Shown here piece after piece: positions 22,922 to 30,445 of a stretch of DNA of 30,445 nucleotides. The notes beneath the pieces are model-generated. The model did not search any database and had not been told where the DNA came from. It was given only the letters and a program-made list of their open reading frames with translations. Made by a program: the position numbers and the translations under genes. Positions within the stretch are counted from its first letter, which is position 1, and each line of letters begins with the position of its first letter. This DNA is from an uncultured Lachnospiraceae bacterium (lineage in GTDB: Bacteria; Bacillota; Clostridia; Lachnospirales; Lachnospiraceae). The DNA lies in the NCBI GenBank assembly GCA_910577825.1, contig CAJTOK010000046.1, forward strand, positions 1 through 30,445, given 5' to 3'.

Positions 22922-24163
22922 ATGAAACAAACACCAGTTAAAGGGACAAGGGATTACCTTCCAGATGAAGTACGGATACGTGATTATTTACAGTCTGTTA
23001 TTTTAGAAACATATAAAGAGGCAGGTTTTGAACGGATTACAACACCTGTTATTGAAGATGCCATAAACCTTGATAAGAGTGAGGGCGGTGAAAACCTTAA
23101 CCTGGTTTTCAGGATATTAAAGAGGGGGAAGAAGCTCTCTGATGTCCTTTCAGCCGGTGATATAATGGAGAAAGAACTTTCAGACCTGGGGTTAAGGTAT
23201 GACCTTACACTGCCGCTTTCACGTTATTATGCCAATAACCGCAACAGCCTTATGTCACCTTTTAAAGTAATACAGATGGACAGGGTGTACAGGGCAGAAC
23301 GTCCGCAGAAAGGACGCCTGCGTGAGTTTATGCAGTGTGATATTGACATTATTGGCAATGATTCATATGAAGCAGAAGTGGAACTTATTTTAATTACAAC
23401 AAAAGCGCTTGAAAGGACCGGGATTAAGAATTATAAAGTAAAAATAAATGACAGGCGCATACTTAAAGGCATATTTGCATATTCAGGATTTAATGAATGT
23501 GATTATGAAAAACTTGCAATAATATTTGATAAGCTTGATAAAATTGGCATTAATGGCATAAAAGAAGAACTTGCAAATGGCGGTTTTGATAAAGAGGCTG
23601 TGGACAAGTTTATCCTGCTTTTTGAGGAAGAAAAGCTGTCGCTTGCTTCAGTTGCAAATATCTGTGATGCAGCTTTTGTACAGGATATACAGAAAATAGC
23701 GGATACAGTCCAAGAAGTAACAGAAGGAAAAGTTATTGTGGAATTTACCCCTTCATTAGTCCGTGGACAGGGTTATTATACAGGGGCAGTATTTGAGGTA
23801 GAAGCAGAAGGATATAGTGGTGCAGTTGCAGGCGGCGGCCGTTATGACAACCTTATTGGCAAGTTTTTAAATGAAGATATTCCTGCGGTTGGTTTTTCAA
23901 TAGGTTTTGAAAGAATATTTGAGATACTTATGGAGAATAAATATGATATACCTGGGCAGAAGAAATTAATTGCAGTATTTTATAACAGTGAAGACTATGC
24001 CAGTGCGCTTTCCTATGCGGAAGGGCTTAGGAAAGATTACAGGGTTTCTGTAATTGCAAGGCCTAAGAAATTCGGGAAGTTCCTTAATAAGCTTGAACAG
24101 CAGGGATTTAACGGTTTTGCTGTATATGGGCAGGATGATGGTGTTAAGTTATTTGGTGTTTAA
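22922..24163 (+). CDS. hisS: Histidine--tRNA ligase (class II)
   Basis: A 413-residue class II aminoacyl-tRNA synthetase of the HisRS family. The N-terminus KQTPVKGTRDYLPDE is characteristic. Motif 2 is VYRAERPQKGRLREFMQCDI. The histidine-binding segments are LVRGQGYYTGAVFE and GGGRYDNLIG, and motif 3 is AVGFSIGFER. A C-terminal anticodon-binding domain (about 330-413) is present but ends early. The usual LVRGLDYYTG reads LVRGQGYYTG here, so two positions in a normally invariant segment differ. This fits the divergent second HisRS type of Clostridia; a HisZ-like regulatory role is less likely because the anticodon domain remains. It stands alone with its own promoter. Confidence 0.85.
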   Translation: MKQTPVKGTRDYLPDEVRIRDYLQSVILETYKEAGFERITTPVIEDAINLDKSEGGENLNLVFRILKRGKKLSDVLSAGDIMEKELSDLGLRYDLTLPLSRYYANNRNSLMSPFKVIQMDRVYRAERPQKGRLREFMQCDIDIIGNDSYEAEVELILITTKALERTGIKNYKVKINDRRILKGIFAYSGFNECDYEKLAIIFDKLDKIGINGIKEELANGGFDKEAVDKFILLFEEEKLSLASVANICDAAFVQDIQKIADTVQEVTEGKVIVEFTPSLVRGQGYYTGAVFEVEAEGYSGAVAGGGRYDNLIGKFLNEDIPAVGFSIGFERIFEILMENKYDIPGQKKLIAVFYNSEDYASALSYAEGLRKDYRVSVIARPKKFGKFLNKLEQQGFNGFAVYGQDDGVKLFGV

Positions 24164-24229
24164 GTATAATAAAATTTTTTACTACTATTTACTATTTATG
24201 TTATAAGAAATGTGGCATGGGAGATTAAT

Positions 24230-26839
24230 ATGGCAGTTAAGGCAGCAGAAATAAAACTGGATTTTGTCTTTACCAGCGGGGGTTTTATTTTAGATATATG
24301 TGATGGCTGGGAGAAAAGCAGTGACAGCAAAGTTATAAAACAGTTTTTTGAAGACAAATATCTGGCATTGTATAACATGGGGCTTTCGGGCAAACCAGAA
24401 AAAAGCAGCATGGCAGCAGGCTTTTTATATTTTGTGGCAGATACATTTTTTAAGGAGCTTGTAAAAATCCCGGAACTTGAGCTTGTAAGGGAAAATGTAA
24501 TGTTTGTACCTGGTAGCGGTGTATATGGGAAATTGCTCCAGGCTGTGCCTTTTGTAACAGGACAGGAATTTATTACAGAAGAATGGATACAGAATATATT
24601 TTCAAAGCTTCTGGCTGTATTTGCAAAAGAAATACCATTATATAATGGCACAGTGGAGATGTATTTTACAGAGAAAAACCAGCATCTGCGTGTGCCGGAA
24701 CGGATATTTTTCCATCTTGTTGAAAATAAAGATGAAGACTATCCATTTGCGTTTATGGCAACTTATGCAGCAAAGAAGGAAGACGGGAGTGTACAGCATG
24801 TACCATTGGAGTATGCGTTGTATGAGTATAAGACAGACAAGGAAAAGCTTTTATCCCTTCTGTCATGCCTTGAAAAAGCAGCAGATGTTTCAAGGCTTAT
24901 TGCACAATTTATGCAGAGTGGTGAGCTTTTCCACCCTTTACGTATAACGGCAGACGAGGCGTATAGTTTCTTAAAAGATGTGGCTGCCATTGAAGATGCC
25001 GGCATTCTGTGCAGGATTCCAAACTGGTGGAAGAAGAAATCTTCTACAGTTTCCCTTTCTATAAAGCTCGGGGAGAATAAGCCTTCAGTCCTGGGGCTTG
25101 ATACGATTATATCAGTAAAACCTGAATTTGTAGTTGACGGGGTTAAGCTTTCAAAAGAAGATATTAAAATGCTTATGGTACAGACAAAGGGGCTTGCATT
25201 TATTAAAGGTAAATGGGTTGAAGCAGACCGGGACAGGATTAAAAAGCTGATAGAAGACATAAAGAGGCTTCCTTCTTCGCTTACCCTTATGGAGGCTTTA
25301 AGGCTGGAACTTGGGGAAGATGGCAAGAATGCTGATACAGGCGCGCTGGTTACTAATGGCAGATGGCTTTCGGGGCTGCTTGGGAGTTTAAGAGAACCAG
25401 GGAAACTTGAAAAAGCCAGTGTGCCAGAAACTTTAAATGCAACGCTGCGCCCTTACCAGAAGGATGGCTATATATGGCTGGATTATATGTACAGGCTTGG
25501 TTTTGGCGCATGCCTTGCAGATGATATGGGACTTGGAAAGACAGTACAGGTACTGGCGTTTTTAGAGAAACTAAGAAGTGAAAAAGAAGATGCAAGGGTT
25601 TTATTAATAGTCCCTGCTTCACTTGTAGAAAACTGGCACAGTGAGATAGAGAAATTTGCACCAGGAACCAGTTTTTTTATACTTCATGGGAAATCCTCTA
25701 AAGAGCTTGAAGAAGAGCTGCCAGATAATAAGGCTTTCCTTACAATAACTACTTATAACATGGTGGCAAGAATACAGGCTTTATGTAGTATTAACTGGGA
25801 GTGCATTATACTTGATGAGGCACAGGCAATTAAAAATGCACTGGCAAAACAGACAAAACAGATTAAAATGCTTAATGGGCGCATGAAAATTGCAATGACT
25901 GGCACGCCTATTGAAAATGATTTAATGAACCTCTGGTCTTTATATGACTTTTTGAATAAAGGTCTTATGGGGACTTCAAAGGAATTTAAAAGCTTTATAA
26001 AGGGGCTTGAGGAACACCAGGAAAGATACAGGAAGCTTAAAGAGATGGCAGGCCCGTTTATGCTTAGAAGGCTTAAAACAGATAAAAATATTATTTCTGA
26101 CCTTCCTGGTAAAACAGAGATAACGGATTATGCAAGCCTTGGCAAAAAGCAGATAGTCCTTTACCGCAAGATTGTAAAAGAACTGGAATCAAAGCTTGCA
26201 GGTACAGAGGGGATTGAAAGGAAAGGGCTTGTGCTGTCAACAATTACAAAGCTTAAACAGGTATGCAACCATCCATGCCAGTATCTTGGACAGGATAATT
26301 TTACAGAAACAGAAAGCGGCAAACTGGAGCTTTTAAGGGAGATATGTGAAACAATTTATGAGAAGCGTGAGCGTGTGCTTGTATTTACACAATATAAAGA
26401 GATTACAGGCATGCTTGCAGGCTTTCTTGAAAAGATTTTCCACAGGAAGGGCAGGATAATACATGGCAGCATTTCCACAGCAAAGAGAGGCAGGATAGTA
26501 GAAGAATTCCAGTCAGAGGAGTATATACCATTCCTTGTGCTTTCAACAAGGGCAGGCGGTACAGGTTTAAACCTTACTAAGGCAAACCATGTAATACATT
26601 TTGACAGGTGGTGGAACCCGGCTGTGGAGAACCAGGCAACAGACAGGGCGTTCCGTATCGGCCAGGTTAAAAATGTGATAGTACATAAATTTGTATGTAA
26701 AGGGACTATTGAAGAAAAGATAGATGAACTGATACAGTCTAAAAAAGACCTTGCAGAAAATGTTATTGGCCAGAACGGGGGAAACTTTATTACAGAGTTT
26801 GATAATGACACATTAATTAAAATGCTAAAATTAAGCTGA
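24230..26839 (+). CDS. SNF2-family DEAD/DEAH helicase
   Basis: An 869-residue SWI2/SNF2 ATPase, expected to move along or remodel nucleoprotein. Residues 1 to about 390 are the bacterial SNF2-associated N-terminal part. Helicase motifs follow: motif I DDMGLGKTVQ (about 431), Ia IVPASLVENW, II DEAQ (529-532), III MTGTPIEN, IV VFTQYKEI, V LSTRAGGTGLNL and VI QATDRAFRIGQ. It looks intact. I prefer ATG 24230 because GGGAG lies six bases upstream; a GTG at 24212 has no ribosome site. The SWIM-domain gene follows after about 44 bases, a pairing commonly seen in Firmicutes. Confidence 0.93.
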   Translation: MAVKAAEIKLDFVFTSGGFILDICDGWEKSSDSKVIKQFFEDKYLALYNMGLSGKPEKSSMAAGFLYFVADTFFKELVKIPELELVRENVMFVPGSGVYGKLLQAVPFVTGQEFITEEWIQNIFSKLLAVFAKEIPLYNGTVEMYFTEKNQHLRVPERIFFHLVENKDEDYPFAFMATYAAKKEDGSVQHVPLEYALYEYKTDKEKLLSLLSCLEKAADVSRLIAQFMQSGELFHPLRITADEAYSFLKDVAAIEDAGILCRIPNWWKKKSSTVSLSIKLGENKPSVLGLDTIISVKPEFVVDGVKLSKEDIKMLMVQTKGLAFIKGKWVEADRDRIKKLIEDIKRLPSSLTLMEALRLELGEDGKNADTGALVTNGRWLSGLLGSLREPGKLEKASVPETLNATLRPYQKDGYIWLDYMYRLGFGACLADDMGLGKTVQVLAFLEKLRSEKEDARVLLIVPASLVENWHSEIEKFAPGTSFFILHGKSSKELEEELPDNKAFLTITTYNMVARIQALCSINWECIILDEAQAIKNALAKQTKQIKMLNGRMKIAMTGTPIENDLMNLWSLYDFLNKGLMGTSKEFKSFIKGLEEHQERYRKLKEMAGPFMLRRLKTDKNIISDLPGKTEITDYASLGKKQIVLYRKIVKELESKLAGTEGIERKGLVLSTITKLKQVCNHPCQYLGQDNFTETESGKLELLREICETIYEKRERVLVFTQYKEITGMLAGFLEKIFHRKGRIIHGSISTAKRGRIVEEFQSEEYIPFLVLSTRAGGTGLNLTKANHVIHFDRWWNPAVENQATDRAFRIGQVKNVIVHKFVCKGTIEEKIDELIQSKKDLAENVIGQNGGNFITEFDNDTLIKMLKLS

Positions 26840-26883
26840 CAGCCTGTCTTATAAACTACGTATTTACAGGGGGTATGGTACAT

Positions 26884-27609
26884 ATGGGCGGATACTGGGA
26901 TATGGGCTATTACAGGCAGCCTACAGTGGCAGAAATAAGAAACAGTGCAGAGGAATGTATAAGAAAAGCCAGAAAAAGGGGTGAGGACTGGGAGCCTGTA
27001 GTGATTGACGGGAAAAAGATTGTTAAAAACTGGTGGGGACAGGCATGGTGCACTAACCTTGAACGTTATGCAGATTATTGGAACCGCCTTGAAAGGGGAA
27101 GGCGGTATGTAAGGGCAGGTGCAGTAACAGACCTTAAAATACAAGGCGGCAAAGTTGCCGCAAAAGTTATTGGGAGCAGCAGCCGTCCATATAATATAGA
27201 TATAAGCATAAACCCGCTGGAAGAAAAAAAGATGCAGAAAGTAATTAAACAGTGCAATGGAAGGCTTAAAAATGCAGAAGACCTTCTGTCTGGAAAGTTT
27301 CCATCTGATATGGAGGAAATACTTCTTGAAAAGGGCATGTTCTTTCCATCACCAGATGAAATAAAATTTAACTGCAGCTGTCCTGACTGGGCAGATATGT
27401 GCAAACATGTGGCAGCAGTGCTTTATGGCGTTGGTGCAAGGCTTGACACCAGCCCGGTGCTTTTCTTTAAACTAAGGGGGATTGATATAGAAGAATTTGT
27501 TAATGCAACAGTTGTAAACCGTGTAGAAAAGATGCTTGCCAATGCAGGCATAAAAAGCAGCCGTGTTATGGATAAAAGCATGGCGGAAGGGCTTTTTGGC
27601 GTATTTTAA
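26884..27609 (+). CDS. SWIM zinc-finger protein
   Basis: A 241-residue protein with a SWIM zinc finger, CSCPDWADMCKH (C164, C166, C173, H175; CxC-x6-CxH). The N-terminal half has WWGQAWCTNLERYADYWNRL and RRYVRAGAVTDLKI, typical of proteins encoded beside SNF2 helicases. SWIM domains bind DNA or proteins, and the product is likely a partner of the helicase. Start choice: GGGGG at 26869-26873 is only one base before an ATG at 26875 but ten before the in-frame ATG 26884, so the latter is preferred. The following serpin gene begins 17 bases after the stop. Confidence 0.9.
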   Translation: MGGYWDMGYYRQPTVAEIRNSAEECIRKARKRGEDWEPVVIDGKKIVKNWWGQAWCTNLERYADYWNRLERGRRYVRAGAVTDLKIQGGKVAAKVIGSSSRPYNIDISINPLEEKKMQKVIKQCNGRLKNAEDLLSGKFPSDMEEILLEKGMFFPSPDEIKFNCSCPDWADMCKHVAAVLYGVGARLDTSPVLFFKLRGIDIEEFVNATVVNRVEKMLANAGIKSSRVMDKSMAEGLFGVF

Positions 27610-27626
27610 GAATGGAGGTTTTATAT

Positions 27627-29186
27627 ATGGAGAAAAAACATAGTAAAAAATATTTAAAATGCAGGAGAATTGCAATTTCTGCTTTAACAGCAGCCACAGT
27701 ATTCGGGGCTTTATCTGCAAACCATGTATTTGCGGGCAAAACCACAGAGTTAAATAATAAAAAACTCGAAATTACAGAAGGAAGTTACAAGATATTAAAA
27801 CTTAACGGTACAGATAAAAAAGTGAAGTGGAGCATAAAAAAAGGGAAAGATATTGTAACCCTTAAAAATGCAAAGGCAAACAGTGTTAAAATATATGGCG
27901 AAAAAGAAGGCAGTGCAAAAGTACAGGCAAAGTTTAAGGGCAAGGCTTATACATGCAGCATAAAAGTAAAAGCAAAAGAATTACAAGACCCTTCTTATGA
28001 ACAGAAAGAGCCAGATGTAACAGACACGCCACAAAATACCACTGTACCAGGACAGGACGGGGAAAAGCAGCAGGGAATGGGCAAAGAATGGGAAGCAATA
28101 ACTGGTTTTGGTTCAAGGCTTCTGCAGGATTTATGGGAAGAAGATGACAATGTAATGGTTTCGCCAGTTTCCATATTTAATGCACTGGCTATGACAGCTA
28201 ATGGCGCAAAGGGCAGGACGCTGGAACAGTTTGAAAATTTATTTGGCATGGATATGGAGGAGTGCAATAATTATCTTAAATCATATAACAGCTCCCTTCC
28301 TTCAGGGGATAAATATAAATTAAGTTCTGCTAATTCAATCTGGATTGATGAAAAGGATACTTTTAAAGCAGAACCAGGATTTATAAAGAAAAACCAGGAT
28401 TTATTCGGGGCAGAAATATATAATTCAAGGTTTAGTGACAGAACAGCTGGCGAGATAAATAACTGGGTAAATAAAAATACAGACGGGATGATTAAAGAAA
28501 TTATAGATGAAGTCCCTGATAATGCAAGGATGTATTTAATCAATGCCCTTGCGTTTGATGCAGAATGGGAAGAAGTTTACAGTGAAAATGCTGTAGTTAA
28601 TGGCAAGTTTACAAAGGAAGACGGGGAAAAAGAGGATGTTCCATTAATGTATTCTGAAGAAGGGACATATATAGAAGATAATAATACTACAGGATTTATA
28701 AAATATTATGCAGATTCCAAATATGCTTTTATAGGACTTCTTCCAAAAGAAGGAACACGCATGGAAGATTATTTAAAGAGCCTTGATGCAGGGAAGCTTG
28801 GAAAACTTATTGCTGGCAGAAGAAAAGTAAAAGTTAATGCAGCGCTTCCAAAGTTTAAATCTGAATATTCAGAAGAGCTTAAAGAAACACTGCAGAAAAT
28901 GGGTCTTACAGAAGCATTTGACAGTGTAAATGCAGATTTAACAGGTGTTGGAAGTGCTTTAAATGATAATCTTTATATAGATGATGTGCTCCATAAAACA
29001 TTTATTGAAGTTGACGAAAGAGGAACAAAAGCAGGTGCTGCAACAGCTGTTATGATGGCATGTGGTGCAGTTATTGATGAAGAAGTAAAGACAGTTTACC
29101 TTGACAGGCCTTTTGTATATATAATTGCAGACTGTGATTCATGGCTTCCTGCATTTTATGGCATTGTACAAGAAATAGATGATTAG
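27627..29186 (+). CDS. Secreted serpin with N-terminal Ig-like domain
   Basis: A 519-residue secreted serine-protease inhibitor. The signal peptide is at 1-36 (cleavage VFA/GK), a Big_2-like Ig domain at about 40-112 (KKVKWSIKKGKDIVTLKNAK), a Pro/Thr linker to about 150, then a full serpin domain. The serpin has NVMVSPVSIFNALAMTANGA at its start, FIEVDERGTKAGAATAV at the hinge and DRPFVYIIAD before the C-terminal strand. The reactive loop runs from E464 (P17). Small residues at P12-P9 (AGAA) predict an inhibitory serpin. Counting from E464, P1 falls near the Cys-Gly pair after VMMA. The start follows GGAGG with 8 bases spacing; an ATG at 27612 overlaps that site. It may protect the cell surface from host or rival proteases. 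Confidence 0.93.
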   Translation: MEKKHSKKYLKCRRIAISALTAATVFGALSANHVFAGKTTELNNKKLEITEGSYKILKLNGTDKKVKWSIKKGKDIVTLKNAKANSVKIYGEKEGSAKVQAKFKGKAYTCSIKVKAKELQDPSYEQKEPDVTDTPQNTTVPGQDGEKQQGMGKEWEAITGFGSRLLQDLWEEDDNVMVSPVSIFNALAMTANGAKGRTLEQFENLFGMDMEECNNYLKSYNSSLPSGDKYKLSSANSIWIDEKDTFKAEPGFIKKNQDLFGAEIYNSRFSDRTAGEINNWVNKNTDGMIKEIIDEVPDNARMYLINALAFDAEWEEVYSENAVVNGKFTKEDGEKEDVPLMYSEEGTYIEDNNTTGFIKYYADSKYAFIGLLPKEGTRMEDYLKSLDAGKLGKLIAGRRKVKVNAALPKFKSEYSEELKETLQKMGLTEAFDSVNADLTGVGSALNDNLYIDDVLHKTFIEVDERGTKAGAATAVMMACGAVIDEEVKTVYLDRPFVYIIADCDSWLPAFYGIVQEIDD

Positions 29187-29230
29187 GGTTTTCTGCTGTA
29201 TAAGACGGCAAAGAAATGAGGGCTATTTTG

Positions 29231-29809
29231 ATGAAGAAATGGAATACAGTTCTTGGCAAAGTTACCATATGTGTATGTGAAATTATAGTTGGCATACTGC
29301 TGATGGCTGACCCGGTTGTATTTACAGCAGGGATTATTACAGCAGCAGGCATTCTTTTGTTATTAACAGGGGCATTTACAATACTGCGCTATTTCCGTAT
29401 GAACCCTTTACAGGCACAATTAGAACAGGGGCTTGTAAAGGGGATATGTGCCATTCTTTGCGGGCTGCTTTGCATATTTAAAAGAGAATGGATTATTACA
29501 ACATTCCCGCTCCTTACAGTTTTATATGGATTAATCATACTTTTTACAGGCATTATGAGGGTACAGTGGGCTGTGGATATGATGCGCATAAAAAAAGAAC
29601 AATGGCAGATGGCAGGGGCGGGGGCTGCCGTTTCAATAGTCCTTGCAGCAGTAATACTGTTAAATCCTTTTAAAACAACAGTAGTTCTGTGGAGATTCGT
29701 TGCTGTATCAATGATTATAGGTGCAGTTATGGATCTTGTTATACTTGTTTTTATAAAACAGGGCAATAAAGAATATGAAGAACAGAACAATAAAACAGAT
29801 ATTATGTAG
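29231..29809 (+). CDS. DUF308 (HdeD-like) membrane protein
   Basis: A 192-residue membrane protein with six predicted spans in three hairpins, e.g. VTICVCEIIVGILLMADPVV, GIITAAGILLLLTGAFTIL, GICAILCGLLCIF and AAVSIVLAAVILLNPF. Repeated short hairpins with G-(I/L)-LL-hydrophobic-(D/N)P are typical of the DUF308/HdeD family. HdeD of E. coli is linked to acid resistance, but that role is not shown for clostridial members. ATG 29231 is preferred because GAGGG lies eight bases upstream; the in-frame ATG 29216 lacks a site. It is 44 bases after the serpin and may share its transcript. Confidence 0.85.
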   Translation: MKKWNTVLGKVTICVCEIIVGILLMADPVVFTAGIITAAGILLLLTGAFTILRYFRMNPLQAQLEQGLVKGICAILCGLLCIFKREWIITTFPLLTVLYGLIILFTGIMRVQWAVDMMRIKKEQWQMAGAGAAVSIVLAAVILLNPFKTTVVLWRFVAVSMIIGAVMDLVILVFIKQGNKEYEEQNNKTDIM

Positions 29810-29896
29810 GGCAATATTATTTAGTCCAGGGAATGGAAGTTAAAGTATTATGGGCTGGCAAAATGGTTAAATATTATATACAGGGGGGGTGGAACA

Positions 29897-30022
29897 ATGA
29901 CTGATTTATCAGGAAAAAAAGAGATGGTATGGGAAAAAATGGTGGAATTATTTCCTGGACTATGGGTATTTGTAACTGATTGTCAACTACCCATCCCTAA
30001 AGGGAATGGGCTTGTAAGGTAA
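29897..30022 (+). pseudogene. Unknown gene interrupted by the IscB element (5' end only)
   Basis: ATG 29897 follows a GGGGGGGTGG ribosome site and opens MTDLSGKKEMVWEKMVELFP, then GLWVFVTD. At about 29980 the frame enters the hairpin-rich end of the IscB element and stops 14 codons later. About 28 residues are native, too few to name the family. The 3' part of the gene should lie beyond the element, outside the window. Confidence 0.65.
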
Positions 30023-30263
30023 GCCCATAGTTGACTAGCCTAAGTCTTAAGCGACTACGTTAGGTAAGAATAACGGTTAATATTCTATTAACCAATATAT
30101 ATAGTTACCTGTGGATATAATGCCAAGTCCGCAGCTCTAAGGACAGTGGTTAAACAGTTCTGATGGGTAGGAACAGTGCTGCTATCAAAAAACCTTACCA
30201 TAACTTTGGCGATGGCATACGACAGGGTATTACTCTGAATTACCTAAAAAGTGAGGTATTATT
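29980..30263 (+). ncRNA. IscB omega RNA
   Basis: IscB omega RNAs lie directly upstream of iscB, with the guide at the 5' end taken from the flanking DNA. Stems seen: GTCAACTA/TAGTTGAC (29982-29989, 30028-30035) enclosing CCCATCCC/GGGAATGGG (29990-29997, 30002-30010) or alternatively TGGGCTT/AAGCCCA (30007-30013, 30021-30027); CCTAAGTC with GACT and TTAGG (30039-30064); GGTTAATA/TATTAACC (30075-30082, 30086-30093). The length of about 280 bases and the position fit the known class. The guide would be the last bases of the interrupted gene, ending near TTTGTAACTGAT. Confidence 0.75.
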
Positions 30264-30445
30264 ATGGTTTATGTATTAAATAAAAATGGTATTCCACTTA
30301 TGCCAACGAAACGTCATGGCAAAGTGAGAGGAATGTTAAAAAATGGACAGGCAAAAGTTGTAAAAAGATGTCCATTCACAATACAGTTACTGTATGATAC
30401 TACAAATTATACACAGCCAGTTAATTTAGGAATAGATGCAGGAAG
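30264..30445 (+). CDS. iscB: RNA-guided nickase/nuclease IscB (N-terminus, cut by window edge)
   Basis: The first 60 codons of an IscB, the omega-RNA-guided RuvC/HNH nuclease ancestral to Cas9. The hallmark PLMP domain is clear: IPLMPTKRHGKVRGMLKNGQ, then AKVVKRCPFTIQLLYD. The first RuvC motif NLGIDAG, with its catalytic Asp, is reached just before the window ends. Bridge helix, HNH and the rest lie outside. The start follows GTGAGGT about six bases upstream, directly after the omega RNA. Intactness cannot be judged. Confidence 0.93.
   Translation, partial: MVYVLNKNGIPLMPTKRHGKVRGMLKNGQAKVVKRCPFTIQLLYDTTNYTQPVNLGIDAG

Larger units (their letters stand above)
29979..30445 (+). mobile_element. 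IscB-carrying IS200/IS605-like element (left part)
   Basis: The element starts close to 29980, where an unrelated coding frame ends, and continues past the window edge. It holds a structured leader and the first 60 codons of iscB. Whether it also carries a transposase gene cannot be seen. Confidence 0.75.

Noticed and set aside
26356..27144. 262-codon minus-strand frame
   Set aside because: It overlaps the conserved helicase motifs V and VI and the start of the SWIM gene, so it is an antisense shadow.
29389..29814. Minus-strand frame opposite the DUF308 gene
   Set aside because: The plus strand has a six-span membrane protein with a good start; the antisense frame shows no motif.

Overview
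This is an AT-rich bacterial chromosome segment, most likely from a gut Lachnospiraceae-type Firmicute (Clostridia). The assignment is an inference from strong GGAGG-type ribosome sites, TTG/GTG starts, AGG-rich arginine codons, a secreted galactanase with Ig-like and InlB-like modules, a rubredoxin-fused glutamate-synthase-type flavoprotein, a secreted serpin and many small IS elements. No tRNA, rRNA or CRISPR array was seen.

Layout. 1-1430 is a junkyard: the left end of an IS200/IS605-like element running off the window has cut an antitoxin-like gene, followed by a Uma2-family gene and a deleted IS110 element that still carries a bridge-RNA-like leader. 1427-2131 is a long non-coding stretch with hairpins, a terminator and an array of five TTG-NN-CAA palindromes. 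2132-8077 holds a large secreted GH53 endo-beta-1,4-galactanase gene and a tandem paralogue of its tail. The galactanase gene has a run of nine G in its signal-peptide codons and a frameshift near 4850. 8239-13226 carries a LytTR regulator, an unknown acidic protein, a HAM1-like nucleotide pyrophosphatase, the rubredoxin/GltS-like protein and an IbrA-like (DUF3440) PAPS-reductase-family protein.

13341-16329 is a nested insertion. A HipA-like kinase gene is fused at its front to a truncated TnpB and is split further down by an apparently complete IS200/IS605 element (tnpA, tnpB, omega RNA). 16357-21941 is a compact, overlapping four-gene operon: ABC permease, ABC ATPase, cytoplasmic subtilisin-like protease, ABC exporter. 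It looks like the maturation and export part of a peptide natural-product system with no visible precursor. A decayed copy of the protease gene lies just downstream, beside a second Uma2 gene.

22922-29809 is more ordinary: a histidyl-tRNA-synthetase-like gene, a SNF2 helicase with a SWIM zinc-finger partner, a secreted serpin and a DUF308 membrane protein. At the right edge an IscB element with its upstream omega RNA interrupts another gene and runs off the window.

The most notable points are: three kinds of RNA-guided mobile element (IS110/bridge RNA, TnpB/omega RNA, IscB/omega RNA) within 30 kb, two of them apparently inside host genes; a probable phase-variable G tract controlling a galactanase; and the protease/ABC operon. 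All statements come from reading the sequence; no database search was run.
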